64,000 bases of DNA from Isotricha intestinalis (taxonomy: Eukaryota > Ciliophora > Litostomatea > Vestibuliferida > Isotrichidae): positions 19,534 to 83,533 of the forward strand of contig JAJJLU010003477.1 of assembly GCA_023807065.1 (NCBI GenBank), read 5' to 3'. Numbering within the stretch: the stretch's first letter is position 1; every line of letters begins with the position of its first letter. Positions 1-10,227 of this stretch are shown in pieces. Made by a program: the position numbers and the translations under genes. The notes beneath the pieces are model-generated. The model was not told where the DNA came from. It ran no database searches and saw only the letters and a program-made list of their open reading frames with translations.

Positions 1-3000
1 AAAAACCCAAAAACCTAAATTTTTCCCAAATTTTTGAATTTTTCCTATACATTTAAAAGGAAGACCACTATTTTTATCTTTTAATTTAATTTTTGTAAAA
101 TCTTTCTCTCTTGAATAATAAAAAGGAGTATTTATATCACAAATATAATAATTTTTTAAAGAATCAATAGAATTTGATTCTTCACATGAGAAATATATAT
201 CCCCTTGATATAGAGAATATTTTTTATATTTAGTGGTTAAATCATATTTTAATTTATAATTTCTAAAACATTTATCAGTAAAAACTTGATCATCAGAATT
301 ATAAATATTAATTCCTTTACTCATATAATAAGAGTATAAATTATTATTTATTCCAAAAAATGACTTATAATCAACAGAATAAATTAAAGGTTCTTCTATA
401 ATTTTATTATTTTTATTATATAATGAAGAAATAATAACATTTGAAAGATTTCCTGAAGTAATAATACTCGAATTTAAAATTGTATGTAAAATTAAAGAAA
501 CATCTTGATTTTCAATTTTTAAATATGGACTTTTTAATTTTGTCATTTCTTCAACATAACCAGAATAATTTCCATATGTATAATTCCATATAAAATTAGT
601 AAAAGCATGATTTACTGAAGACATTCTATTTAATTTAAAAATTGTTAATTTTTTATTGTATATCATATTTTTATAAAATTGATGTATACTTAGAAGAGAA
701 AGTTCTTTCTCATTTTCAAGTCTTCTACTATTTAATGCATATTTCTGATAAAATAATGTTAAACCAATGTATTCAGTTAGATTTGTTGAAGAATCAGTGA
801 TACTATCAATATTATTATTATAATATTCTATAATATTTATCGTTAAATTTTTAATTTTATCTAAAATTGAATTTTTTTTTATTGGTTGATATTGATATAA
901 AATAGAAAGTTGTTTAATTCTTTCATTTAAATTTTCATCTTCAATTAATTCAATTATATTCATATCTTCATCTAAATTAGATATTATTTCATTAATTTGG
1001 TTTTCAATTGATGAAATCATGTTTTCAATTTCTTGAAGATTGTTAATAGAAATATCACAATAATAGCCAGTATATCCCTCACGACAATTTTCATAATCAA
1101 CAATTTTTCTACATTTATTATCACCAGTATAATTAAAATGATATCCATTATCACAAACACATTTATTATCTTTTTCAATCATTCCTTCACTTAACATTGA
1201 ACAGTTAATACATTTACCATCATTATTCAATTCATAACCACTTGAACAAACACAAAATCCATCTCTAACAATCATTCCTTCAGATATATTTAAACATTTT
1301 GTACATTCTCCCCTTAAATTTGTATATCCTTCTTTTTCACAAATGCATTTTCCATCTTTTAATATTAATCCCTCATATGATTCACATTTATAACAGTTAT
1401 TTTCATCATATGCATATAAATAGCCATAACCTTTTTCATTTTCACAATTATCTAAACAATATTTTTCTTCATCACTATATTCTACTTTAAGAGAACAAGA
1501 TTTCACACATCTTTTTTCTTTAACTAAATAAAAATAATTCACTTCTGAACAATTATTAATACATGAAAAATTTTTTGAATAATATTTCCCTTCATTACAT
1601 TCTTCACATTCATTTGAACTGGAATTATATATTTGATTATATTTATTACAAGATAATGAAGAAGGATTTACTTTAATTGTTATATTTGAATTTTTTTGTA
1701 ATTCTGTTTCATCACCTTTTTTAATTAAATAAGATATATTATAATTTTGTACTTTATTAATTTTAAAGGAACTTAAATCAATAGTACAATTAAAATTTTT
1801 TGAATTTTTATTACATTTTGTAGATGACACTTTATCCATTGAAATTTCTTTTAATCTTTCTTCGGGAAAATCTTCTTCGAATTCTAAACTAATTATTTGG
1901 TCTCTTTGAGCAGACAATTTCCCTGACAAACTTTTTAAATTAAAAGTTAAATCCACACATTTTCCTCCCTCTTCTTTTAAATCATTAACAGATAAACCAA
2001 CACAACTTTGATGACATATATTTTTATATCCAAGCAATCCCTCAGGACATGTTATATAACAAATGCCATCAGATTTATATTGATATTCATTATAACTACA
2101 CTTCTCTACACAGGTTTGACGTAATTGTGAAAATAAATTTTTGCATCTAATACATTTTAAAGTAACATTATCAAATATTGTAGGCTCTTCACAATATTTT
2201 ATTGTTATATAATGATTGTTGGTTCTATTTGATTTGAAATTCTCAAAATAAATAAAAAATCGGGTGTCCTCATATATTTTACTATTAGATAAATCAAATG
2301 TTACATTTAATGTATATTCACTGTCTGTTTTGTTATAAAAACTAATATCTGTAGAATTAAAAGTTTTTTTTTGATCACTAGATACTAATGAAATCATTGT
2401 TATAACTTTATCTTCATATGTACCTACAAACTTCATTAAAACAGAAAATTTTTGGTTCGACATAAAAAATTGATGTTCTGTTATATCTTTTGAATAAAAT
2501 TTATAAGTCTTTAATTCATACAAACTGTTATTACAAATATTTTTTGCATATAATTTATAAATATTAACAGGCTTATTTATTTTAATATTAAATATTTCAA
2601 TTTTGTTTTCATATATAGATACGCTATTATCTTTAACAACAAATTGATTTGTGTTATTTACTAATTCGATTTCCCCAAACACAAATTTTTGAATGTTTGT
2701 TTCAATGGAATTTAAAAAATCTATAGTATCGTTTTTTAATATGTTGCTCTCATCAAGGTCTAAAATTGTTTCACTCTTATTAACTTTAATTATTGAATGT
2801 AATTTTATATTATAATTGAAAGTATTTAAATTATTATTACAATTTATTGTTAAAGTATTATTTGTTTGTTGAGAAAGATTATTAGAAATCGGGATTTTTA
2901 TTTTTAAAATATTATCAATTATATTATAATTATTATTATTTATTGTTTGTGTATTTAATATTATGGAATCAATTTTGTCAATTTTTGAAGTAAATGTTAT

Positions 3001-3159
3001 TTCAAAATATTCATCATAATAAGCACATAAATCATTTGTTGATTCTTGTAATACTCTGTTAAATTTTAATTCTTCTTTAAACATTCTAATAGATAGATTT
3101 TTCGTTAATATAACTGTTATTTGAAGTAATATCGGAAAATATAAAAAAATTAAAGACAT
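1..3159 (-). CDS. Cys-rich secreted/receptor-like protein, 5' part only (runs off left edge)
   Basis: An open frame reads on the minus strand from ATG at 3159 to base 1 without a stop, giving about 1,053 N-terminal residues of a longer protein. Residues 1-19 look like a signal peptide (hydrophobic MSLIFLYFPILLQITVILT). Residues about 20-320 are rich in beta-type and Asn residues with many N-x-S/T sites. Residues about 320-700 hold regularly spaced cysteines in furin-like and EGF-like modules (for example TCPEGLLGYKNICHQSC, and repeated C-x-C-x-x-G-Y units between bases 1500 and 1070). The region after about residue 700 is again Asn-rich and extracellular in character. Such architecture is common in protist surface proteins; a transmembrane segment may lie beyond the window. 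Ligand and function are unknown. The frame is certain, the surface location is inferred. Confidence 0.8.
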   Translation of the reverse strand, partial: MSLIFLYFPILLQITVILTKNLSIRMFKEELKFNRVLQESTNDLCAYYDEYFEITFTSKIDKIDSIILNTQTINNNNYNIIDNILKIKIPISNNLSQQTNNTLTINCNNNLNTFNYNIKLHSIIKVNKSETILDLDESNILKNDTIDFLNSIETNIQKFVFGEIELVNNTNQFVVKDNSVSIYENKIEIFNIKINKPVNIYKLYAKNICNNSLYELKTYKFYSKDITEHQFFMSNQKFSVLMKFVGTYEDKVITMISLVSSDQKKTFNSTDISFYNKTDSEYTLNVTFDLSNSKIYEDTRFFIYFENFKSNRTNNHYITIKYCEEPTIFDNVTLKCIRCKNLFSQLRQTCVEKCSYNEYQYKSDGICYITCPEGLLGYKNICHQSCVGLSVNDLKEEGGKCVDLTFNLKSLSGKLSAQRDQIISLEFEEDFPEERLKEISMDKVSSTKCNKNSKNFNCTIDLSSFKINKVQNYNISYLIKKGDETELQKNSNITIKVNPSSLSCNKYNQIYNSSSNECEECNEGKYYSKNFSCINNCSEVNYFYLVKEKRCVKSCSLKVEYSDEEKYCLDNCENEKGYGYLYAYDENNCYKCESYEGLILKDGKCICEKEGYTNLRGECTKCLNISEGMIVRDGFCVCSSGYELNNDGKCINCSMLSEGMIEKDNKCVCDNGYHFNYTGDNKCRKIVDYENCREGYTGYYCDISINNLQEIENMISSIENQINEIISNLDEDMNIIELIEDENLNERIKQLSILYQYQPIKKNSILDKIKNLTINIIEYYNNNIDSITDSSTNLTEYIGLTLFYQKYALNSRRLENEKELSLLSIHQFYKNMIYNKKLTIFKLNRMSSVNHAFTNFIWNYTYGNYSGYVEEMTKLKSPYLKIENQDVSLILHTILNSSIITSGNLSNVIISSLYNKNNKIIEEPLIYSVDYKSFFGINNNLYSYYMSKGINIYNSDDQVFTDKCFRNYKLKYDLTTKYKKYSLYQGDIYFSCEESNSIDSLKNYYICDINTPFYYSREKDFTKIKLKDKNSGLPFKCIGKIQKFGKNLGFWVF

Positions 3160-3652
3160 TTTTTGATAGAAATATTAAATATATGAAATAAAGGAGAAAA
3201 AATATATTTTAACCAAAAAAAAGGCTATTTATTATTTATTATTTACTATTTACTATTTATTATTTATTATTTTTATATTAAAGAAAAAACATAAAAATTA
3301 TTATTACATATTTTAATAATTTGAAATAATAGAGTCCTTATGAAATAATGCCTAAAAAATTTAGGACATTAATAAAATTTAAAATTTAGGATAAAAAAAA
3401 ATTCATTTTCATTTTCCAATAAATAGACACTGAAGAGATATTTAAAAAAAGAGAAATGGTTTCTAAAAGAATAAAAATAAAGTGAAAAGGAATGAATGTC
3501 TTAATAACATTTAAGATAAATTTCAAACTTTAATTTTTATATTCTTTTTTTAAAAAATTAATAATCCTTTATTAATCTCATTATTTAACTTTTTGTTTCT
3601 TTGAATATATTTAAATAATATATAATTCATAAATATATATATGAAATATATT
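3160..3652. other. Intergenic spacer with heptamer repeat
   Basis: This 493-base AT-rich spacer lies between the start of the Cys-rich gene and the stop of the LRR gene, both on the minus strand. Apart from the heptamer repeat at 3227-3268 I see no coding frame or RNA gene. It must hold the promoter of the Cys-rich gene and the 3' end of the LRR gene, but no motif is recognisable. Confidence 0.6.
3227..3268. repeat. Heptanucleotide tandem repeat, 6 copies
   Basis: Six head-to-tail copies of a 7-base unit ATTTATT, in the order ATTTATT x2, ATTTACT x2, ATTTATT x2. The unit is not a multiple of three and the array lies upstream of the Cys-rich gene, outside any coding frame. The paired variant copies suggest duplication of a two-unit block. 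Confidence 0.85.
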
Positions 3653-6634
3653 TTATAATAAGTATGAAGAAGGAATTCCTTGTTGAATTAAATATTTTTT
3701 TATTCCATCTGAAATATCATTTTCTCTAATATCTAAATTAATAATATTAGATAAGAAATACTGGAAATCTTTTTTAAAATATAATAATCCATCATCATTA
3801 AATTTATTTTTTGCTAAATTAATACTATCTAACATTTCAAATTTAGAAAAGTTATCATTTAATGCCTTCATTCCATCATTCCCAATTCTACAATTTTCAA
3901 AATCAAAAGATTTTAAAAAATAAAAAGTATCTCCTTCTTTACAAAAAACTTTAAAGGAAATATCACTTATTAAATTTCCTGATAAATTTAATTTTACTAA
4001 TTTTATTTTTTCTTTCATTCCATTAATTAAAGAAATAAAACCATTATTATTCATTTCTGTATAAGATAAATTTAATATTTTTAATTGTCTACATTTTCCT
4101 ATATGAAAAGATAATGAATTTATTCCATTATCTTCTAAATTATTTAATGATAAATTTAATTCTCCTAAATTTTGAAAATAAATCAAATTTTTTGAAAAAA
4201 GAGCCATTGATTTAAAAGTAAAATTATTAAAAGAAAAATCTAATATTTTTACTTTTGGCATTTTTGAAAATAAAAGAGATATTTCTTTAATGAAATTATC
4301 ATCTACATCTGCTTTACTAACAATTAATTTTTTAATATCTTTATATTTTTCTATTTTTCTTTTTAAAAATTGAATATTTGGATTAGTAATAATTAAATTT
4401 TCTATTATTTTATTTTTTTCATTTAAATTTATATTTCTATAAGAAAAAATATTTTTTAGTTTATCATTATCATTTTTTTTTTTTTCTTCTTCATCATCAT
4501 TAAAATTTTCTTCTAAAACAAAAGCCCCTCCACAATGAGTATAATTCCAATTTTTATTTAATTTTCTTAGTTCATTAAGTAATTCAATTAAATTTTCAAT
4601 ATTTAATTTTGTCTGACATAAATTTAAATAATATAATTTATTTAATTTTTTAATTGCATTAATTAACTCTTTCAAACAATCTTCTCCAAGTAAATTTCCT
4701 CTAAAATTAATTTTATTGATTTTACTTCCGAAACCATTTAAAATTTTTTCTGAAAAATATTTTATTCCAATATTACTAATTTCACAATTCCAAAAATCAA
4801 TATTTTCCAATTTAGAAATATATTCTAAAATATCACAAATATAAATTAATCCATCATCACAAATAGAATTATCATACAAATCAATTATTTTTAAATTAGG
4901 TAATTCTTTTAATTCATTACATAATTCTTTTATTCCATTATCTCCAATAGAATTACCTTTTAAAATAAAAGCTTCTAAATGTTTACAAGGAATTTTCAAA
5001 TGAATAATATTTTCATCTTCAAGAGAATTATAAGATAAATTTAAAACTTTTAAATGACTTAAATTTTTTAATCCTTTAGATAAAGTTTTAATACCATTTG
5101 AAGTTAAATTATTAGAAATAATAGATAAAGAAATTAATTGTCCAAAAGATTCCATAATATAATTTAAAGAATTTAAAGAAGAAACATTAATTTGTTCATC
5201 AAATAATTCAAATTCTCTTACATTTACACTATTTGCAACATTCCTTATATCTTTTACTTTTATTCTTTCTACTAAAGCTCCTAATTTACTTTCATCTGAT
5301 AATACTTTTAAATTATCTTCTAATATTCCTAAATTTTTCTTATTTTCTCTTGTCATAAATTGAATTGATTTTGATAAAGAATCAGGAATAAAACTAAAAA
5401 TTATTTTATTTTTTGTTATTTTCTCACATTTAAATACTGAATTTGGCAAAAATAATATTATATTATCTCTATAAGGAGAATAATTTGATAAATCATAATA
5501 ATATGATTGATATGTTAAATATGTTCTTGCTTTATATTCTGATTTTGAAAATCTAAATTCTATTAATTGATATTCATTTTTATCATTATTAATTGAAGAA
5601 TTAAATTTATTTGAACTTGTCATTAATAATCTATAATTAAAATAATAACTTCCTTCATTAAATTGATTATAATTACAATAATTTGAATTTTTATTATTTT
5701 TTTTTTTCAGATAATAAAAAGATTTACTGATTTCATTTTTATCATTTTCTTCATTTTTATTAATTTTATTTAAAACATATAATAAGCATAAATAAAAAGT
5801 AGTTAAAGAATAAGAATGAGAATCATTTTGTCCAATTGTAGATTGATATCCAATAATATCTTTTTGCAAATCTGTTTCTTCAAGAAACATTGCCAAAATT
5901 GTAGATTCAAAATTATTTTCATTTAATTGTTCAATATATTCTTTATAAACAGGTTTATCTTTAAAATCAAAAAGCAATAATTTTTTAACTGAATTAAAAC
6001 TCACTTTTTCCTTATATATATCTTCAAAAATAGATTTAATATAGTTTTGATATTGATTCAACAAAAATCTTTTTAATTTGATTGAACAAATCATATAACT
6101 TGATAATAAATTATACATAAAATTATTATTATTAATATTTTTAAAAGGAAAAATAGAATTAAAAACAATTGTACTTAAATTAGATACTAAAAAATATTGA
6201 TATGATCTATATTCTTCTCCAATTTTTCCAAAACACATATTTTCAAAAATAAATTTTCCTCTTTTAATAATATTAATTTTAGATAATTCTTCTTTAACTA
6301 CTATTCCAATTTTATTCACAGAATCATTATTTTTTTTAAATAATAAATGTCTATTTTGAAAATAATTAAATACAATAAAAATTTTTTTAGTTTCATAAGG
6401 AAATTTATTAACATATGATTTTTCAATTAAAGTACTTTGTTCAAGAGAAAAAATTTCCCAAGGTATATTTTCTTTATTATTATCTGAATTATACCCATTC
6501 CATTCTGAATAAACTTTTAAAAAAAACCATCTACTATTTCCTAAATTAGGAGCTTCCTTGAAATCATCCTTTTTAATATTTAATATTAATTGGTTTGGTT
6601 TATTATTATTAATAGATGATTCATCTTGTCCCAT
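3653..6634 (-). CDS. Leucine-rich-repeat protein (RNI/NLR-type repeats)
   Basis: A 993-residue protein ending in TAA. The C-terminal half (about residues 490-980) is built of roughly 28-residue leucine-rich repeats of the ribonuclease-inhibitor/RanGAP type, recognisable by units such as LKVLNLSYNSLEDENI, LKIIDLYDNSICDDG and LGELNLSLNNLEDNGI. A charged non-repeat insert near residues 700-760 (FNDDEEEKKKNDNDK) splits the repeats into two blocks. The N-terminal half (1-480) matches nothing I recognise; it contains a predicted buried stretch near HSYSLTTFYLCLLYVLNKI. No nucleotide-binding (NACHT) motif is visible, so it is not a classical NLR. The likely role is a cytosolic protein-interaction scaffold. 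Its start faces the phosphatase gene across 83 bases. Confidence 0.8.
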   Translation of the reverse strand: MGQDESSINNNKPNQLILNIKKDDFKEAPNLGNSRWFFLKVYSEWNGYNSDNNKENIPWEIFSLEQSTLIEKSYVNKFPYETKKIFIVFNYFQNRHLLFKKNNDSVNKIGIVVKEELSKINIIKRGKFIFENMCFGKIGEEYRSYQYFLVSNLSTIVFNSIFPFKNINNNNFMYNLLSSYMICSIKLKRFLLNQYQNYIKSIFEDIYKEKVSFNSVKKLLLFDFKDKPVYKEYIEQLNENNFESTILAMFLEETDLQKDIIGYQSTIGQNDSHSYSLTTFYLCLLYVLNKINKNEENDKNEISKSFYYLKKKNNKNSNYCNYNQFNEGSYYFNYRLLMTSSNKFNSSINNDKNEYQLIEFRFSKSEYKARTYLTYQSYYYDLSNYSPYRDNIILFLPNSVFKCEKITKNKIIFSFIPDSLSKSIQFMTRENKKNLGILEDNLKVLSDESKLGALVERIKVKDIRNVANSVNVREFELFDEQINVSSLNSLNYIMESFGQLISLSIISNNLTSNGIKTLSKGLKNLSHLKVLNLSYNSLEDENIIHLKIPCKHLEAFILKGNSIGDNGIKELCNELKELPNLKIIDLYDNSICDDGLIYICDILEYISKLENIDFWNCEISNIGIKYFSEKILNGFGSKINKINFRGNLLGEDCLKELINAIKKLNKLYYLNLCQTKLNIENLIELLNELRKLNKNWNYTHCGGAFVLEENFNDDEEEKKKNDNDKLKNIFSYRNINLNEKNKIIENLIITNPNIQFLKRKIEKYKDIKKLIVSKADVDDNFIKEISLLFSKMPKVKILDFSFNNFTFKSMALFSKNLIYFQNLGELNLSLNNLEDNGINSLSFHIGKCRQLKILNLSYTEMNNNGFISLINGMKEKIKLVKLNLSGNLISDISFKVFCKEGDTFYFLKSFDFENCRIGNDGMKALNDNFSKFEMLDSINLAKNKFNDDGLLYFKKDFQYFLSNIINLDIRENDISDGIKKYLIQQGIPSSYLL

Positions 6635-6717
6635 AATTATTTAATTTTTTTAAATATTATTAATTAATTTATATTTTTAAATTCAGAAATAAAATATATT
6701 TATTTGTTTTTTAAATA
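6635..6717. promoter_or_regulatory. Divergent intergenic promoter region
   Basis: Only 83 AT-rich bases separate the start codons of the LRR gene (minus) and the histidine phosphatase gene (plus), so both promoters and both 5' leaders must fit here. No specific motif is identified. Confidence 0.5.
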
Positions 6718-7476
6718 ATGGATGAGACACAAACTAAAATTTTAATTATTATGAGACATGGAGAAAGAATTGATTGTGCTGAAGATTTAAAAATAAATGA
6801 AAAAAGTAAGTTAAATATATGTGACCCTGAATTAACTAAAAAAGGTATTTCACAAGCACAAGATATCGGTTGTCAAATTGTTAAAAGATTAGATTTAAAT
6901 TTATCTGAAATTAATTTATTTATTAGTCCTTTCACAAGAACAATTATGACGGCTTTAAATGTTGGAAAAGAATTATTAAAAAAAGATAATTCTGTTAAAA
7001 TTAATTATTATATCATAAAAGATTTATCTGAATTTTTAAGTAAAAAAATTTTTCATAAATCACCTTTTAATGATTTATTATATTATAATCAAAATAAAGA
7101 AAATAAAAAAAATTTATATGAAGAATTAATAAAATCTCAAACAAAAAATAATTTTGAATTTATAGAATTATTTAATGATTCAATAAAAGCAAAGTATCCA
7201 GAAAATTTTAAGGAAAGTATAAAAAGATATAATAATATAATAGAAAAAATATTAACAAATGTAAAAAATATTTCATCAAATAATTCAATAAATATTATAG
7301 TTTCTCATGGTTATGGAGTTCAAATAATGACAGAATATATTTTAGAGACAGATTGCATTAATGGAGAAGAAAGTTTAAAGAAAGAAATTTTTTATGTTGA
7401 TTATTGTACTAGTTATTGTTTTAATATAATAAATAATAAATTAAAATATATAGGAGATATGAACCCAAGTGAATAA
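6718..7476 (+). CDS. Histidine phosphatase superfamily protein (phosphoglycerate-mutase-like)
   Basis: A 252-residue protein of the expected size for a single-domain histidine phosphatase. The RHG signature is at residues 13-15 (IMRHGERID), with His14 the likely phospho-acceptor. A second active-site arginine sits in FISPFTRTIMTA (Arg74), and the second catalytic histidine in IIVSHGYGVQI (His197). The sequence resembles the UBASH3/TIGAR-like branch more than glycolytic phosphoglycerate mutase, since it lacks the longer mutase insertions, but the substrate cannot be deduced. No signal peptide or membrane segment; probably cytosolic. The gene ends in TAA. Confidence 0.88.
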   Translation: MDETQTKILIIMRHGERIDCAEDLKINEKSKLNICDPELTKKGISQAQDIGCQIVKRLDLNLSEINLFISPFTRTIMTALNVGKELLKKDNSVKINYYIIKDLSEFLSKKIFHKSPFNDLLYYNQNKENKKNLYEELIKSQTKNNFEFIELFNDSIKAKYPENFKESIKRYNNIIEKILTNVKNISSNNSINIIVSHGYGVQIMTEYILETDCINGEESLKKEIFYVDYCTSYCFNIINNKLKYIGDMNPSE

Positions 7477-7780
7477 AAAATAATTTTTAAAAATTTTTAT
7501 TAATTTTAGAAACAGCAAAGTAATAAATATATCGATATTAATTTATTTTAATTATAAATGGATAAATATCATAAAAAAGAAAGTTTAAAATATAAATATA
7601 AAGAAAGGAAATCTTTGTGAAAAATTATTCAAAAAAGTATTAATGATGGTTCTAAAGATAATGTTTGTTATATTATAATTAAAATATAGATTTTTTTTAT
7701 TAAAAATATAAAAGTTTTTAAAATTAATCACCCATTTTAGTTTAATATATATATAATTAATATTATATTACTTTACTTTT
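7477..7780. other. Intergenic spacer, convergent, with a small interrupted ORF
   Basis: A 304-base spacer between the convergent stops of the phosphatase and CNBD genes. On the plus strand an ATG at 7558 opens 20 codons to a TGA at 7618-7620, and the same frame continues 22 codons to TAG at 7687-7689. The region is too short and AT-rich to call a gene; it may be chance, a remnant, or a tiny gene with a 21-base GT...AG intron covering the TGA. Confidence 0.4.
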
Positions 7781-10117
7781 TTATAAGTGAATATTTTTGC
7801 TTTTTATATTATGTTTATTTGAAATATTAAATTCAAAATTATTTTCTTTTTTCTTAATTATAGGAATATGTATATGAGAATAAGATATATCATTAAAGGA
7901 AATATCATTATTACTTACAAAACTAAAATCATTTACACTTTTATATTTAAATGATTTTTCCTTTTTTAAATTTATTAATCTTATTTCAAATTCCTTATTG
8001 AAAGGACTATTAGAAAAATTTCTTGTTTTTCTTTTGTTAACTGTATAAAAACCACATTCTTTATGAATTTGTTTTCTTAAATAATTATAATTATATTCAT
8101 TTCTTCTTAAATTACTTAAAAAAAGTTGTAATTTACCTTCTTTTTCATATTTATCAATATTTTCAGTTTTAGTATATAAAGAGGGTTTTGTTGAATTAAT
8201 TAATGTTTTTATTTTTCTCACTGATGAAGTTGCAGTTGAATTTGGACTTAAATTTAAATGAGTTTTACTTTCTATTTTAGATAAATTTCTTGAATGAATA
8301 TTTGGATATTTTTCACTTGACAAAAATTTTAAATTATTATTTAATGTTACTGTTTCTGTTGTTTTATTCTTTTTTTTTCTTTCATTAATTCTTAATTTTC
8401 TTTTAAAGTTCTTCAATGATAATATTTTCTTATGTAAATTTGGTGTCTTTTTTAACTTATATATTAAATTATCTTCTGTATTAATTCCATTTACTTTTTT
8501 AAATCTATTATATTCACAAGAAAGAAATCTTTTTTCATTTCTTTTTTCAATATTTAAATAAGTTTTTATTTGATTTAAAAGAGTTTTTTTTCTTTCAAGA
8601 ATTATTTTTTTAATTTCTGTAAAAGGAATATTTTTTCTTCTAAAAAAATCAATGAAATTTCCTATATCAATTCTATTTACTTTTCCTTCATTAGAAATAC
8701 ATTTAATAGAATAAAATCTATATTTACATTCAAAGGCTTCTTCCAATCCTATAATATCATTAATATTTATTGTTCTAAATTTTATATTTATTAATTTATT
8801 TGAATCCTTTATTTCTAATTCTTTCAAAAATAAATCATTGAGTTCAATAATATTATTTTCTTCATTTATTATTTGATAAGGAATTAAACCATTCTCTTTT
8901 AAATTTTTTCGAAAAAAATTATTTATTTCATTTATGTATATTTCATTTTTTTCATTTTTTATTAACCAAGAGAAAAATTTTTTTGTATTTTTATTGAAAT
9001 AATATTTTAATTTTTCAAAATTAGAATAATTCAATTGAATAGAACATTCAAAGAGACCATTAATAATTAAATAAATATAATTACTTTCATCATTTTGCTT
9101 ATATAAATAATCTCCTTTTTCTAAATGTATTTTTGTATTTAAAGAAAGATATTTTAAAATCATTTCTTTTTCAAAATTTTTAAAAACAATCAAATTCATT
9201 TTAATTTTTTCTAAAAAATCATTTAATTGTTTTTCTTCTATTTCTTTTATAATTTGTTCATAATCTTTTTTTTTAATTGAAACTAAAATACAATTTGAAC
9301 TGGCAATAATATTAGTATTTGATTTTTCATTATTTAAAAGAGCAATTTCACCAAAATTATTTCCACTTTCTTTTTCATCAAATAATATATTTTCTTCAAT
9401 ATAAAATTTTTTTAAATTATAACAATCAGGTAATTTTTCATAATCATAATTGTTGTTTTGTATATTGTGAATATTATAAATTTGACAATTTTTTCTTTCA
9501 ATTCTTTCCAAAGTTAATTTATCTTCTTTTAAATTATTTAAATATATTATAAAATCTTTTACCATCATTTCTTTATAAATAATATATGGTTTATAAAATT
9601 TAACTTTTCCAGAAAGTATAATATAAAATTTTTTATATTCAGTATCATATTTAATTATAGTTTCTCCTTCTTTAAAGATTTCTAAATTCATTACTGTTGA
9701 AAGAAGAAAAATTTTTTCTTCTTCATTATTTTTTTTTAATTTAGTGAAATATTTATAATTTTCACTTATATAATAAGAAAGTACTTTATAATCAAAATAT
9801 TTATTTAAATTTTTTGGCTTTGATAATATTTCAATTATTGAATCTAAAGTTATATACTTATCAAATATTCTTTCTTTTATTTTTATTATTAAAGGGGTTT
9901 TGATCAAGTGTCGTTTTATATTGTTTTTTTCACTTGAAAATGTCCTTAATGTAACTCTTATAATATTTTGAATGAAATTTGTATATTTAACTAATCTCTT
10001 ATATGAAAAATAATTTTTATTTTTTGAATAAAGACTTATTGAAGTTTTCCTGTTTTGAAAGAAAAATTTTTGATTTTTTGAATGATGAAATAATTCAGTA
10101 AATCTGGTTTTTAACAT
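7781..10117 (-). CDS. Protein with two cyclic-nucleotide-binding domains
   Basis: A 778-residue soluble protein. The first CNBD spans about residues 140-295, with the barrel start FKEGETIIKYDTEYKKFYIILSG (149-171, shown here in part) and a phosphate-binding cassette FGEIALL at 255-261. It carries an insertion of about 55 residues between barrel strands (185-245). The second CNBD is about 325-490 (HLEKGDYLYKQNDESNYIYL, then DIIGLEEAF). In the first cassette the usual Arg-x-Ala after FGEIAL is NTNIIA, so the phosphate-contacting Arg appears to be missing; the second lacks a canonical FGE. It has no kinase or channel domain. The C-terminal 280 residues are basic and Ser/Asn-rich. The family includes PKA regulatory-like and orphan CNBD proteins; real nucleotide binding is doubtful. 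N-terminal residues are basic and could be a targeting extension. Confidence 0.82.
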   Translation of the reverse strand: MLKTRFTELFHHSKNQKFFFQNRKTSISLYSKNKNYFSYKRLVKYTNFIQNIIRVTLRTFSSEKNNIKRHLIKTPLIIKIKERIFDKYITLDSIIEILSKPKNLNKYFDYKVLSYYISENYKYFTKLKKNNEEEKIFLLSTVMNLEIFKEGETIIKYDTEYKKFYIILSGKVKFYKPYIIYKEMMVKDFIIYLNNLKEDKLTLERIERKNCQIYNIHNIQNNNYDYEKLPDCYNLKKFYIEENILFDEKESGNNFGEIALLNNEKSNTNIIASSNCILVSIKKKDYEQIIKEIEEKQLNDFLEKIKMNLIVFKNFEKEMILKYLSLNTKIHLEKGDYLYKQNDESNYIYLIINGLFECSIQLNYSNFEKLKYYFNKNTKKFFSWLIKNEKNEIYINEINNFFRKNLKENGLIPYQIINEENNIIELNDLFLKELEIKDSNKLINIKFRTININDIIGLEEAFECKYRFYSIKCISNEGKVNRIDIGNFIDFFRRKNIPFTEIKKIILERKKTLLNQIKTYLNIEKRNEKRFLSCEYNRFKKVNGINTEDNLIYKLKKTPNLHKKILSLKNFKRKLRINERKKKNKTTETVTLNNNLKFLSSEKYPNIHSRNLSKIESKTHLNLSPNSTATSSVRKIKTLINSTKPSLYTKTENIDKYEKEGKLQLFLSNLRRNEYNYNYLRKQIHKECGFYTVNKRKTRNFSNSPFNKEFEIRLINLKKEKSFKYKSVNDFSFVSNNDISFNDISYSHIHIPIIKKKENNFEFNISNKHNIKSKNIHL

Positions 10118-10227
10118 TAATTATTTTTTTTAAATTTTCAATTAAATATTAATTATATTTTAAAAAACAATAGCATAAAATATTTTTAATATCTTGAAAA
10201 AAAAATTAAAAAAAGAAAATAAAAAAA

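Noticed and set aside
1..24. Telomere-like run aaaaacccaaaaacc at the left edge
   Set aside because: It occurs only once or twice, is imperfect, and lies inside the open frame of the Cys-rich gene.
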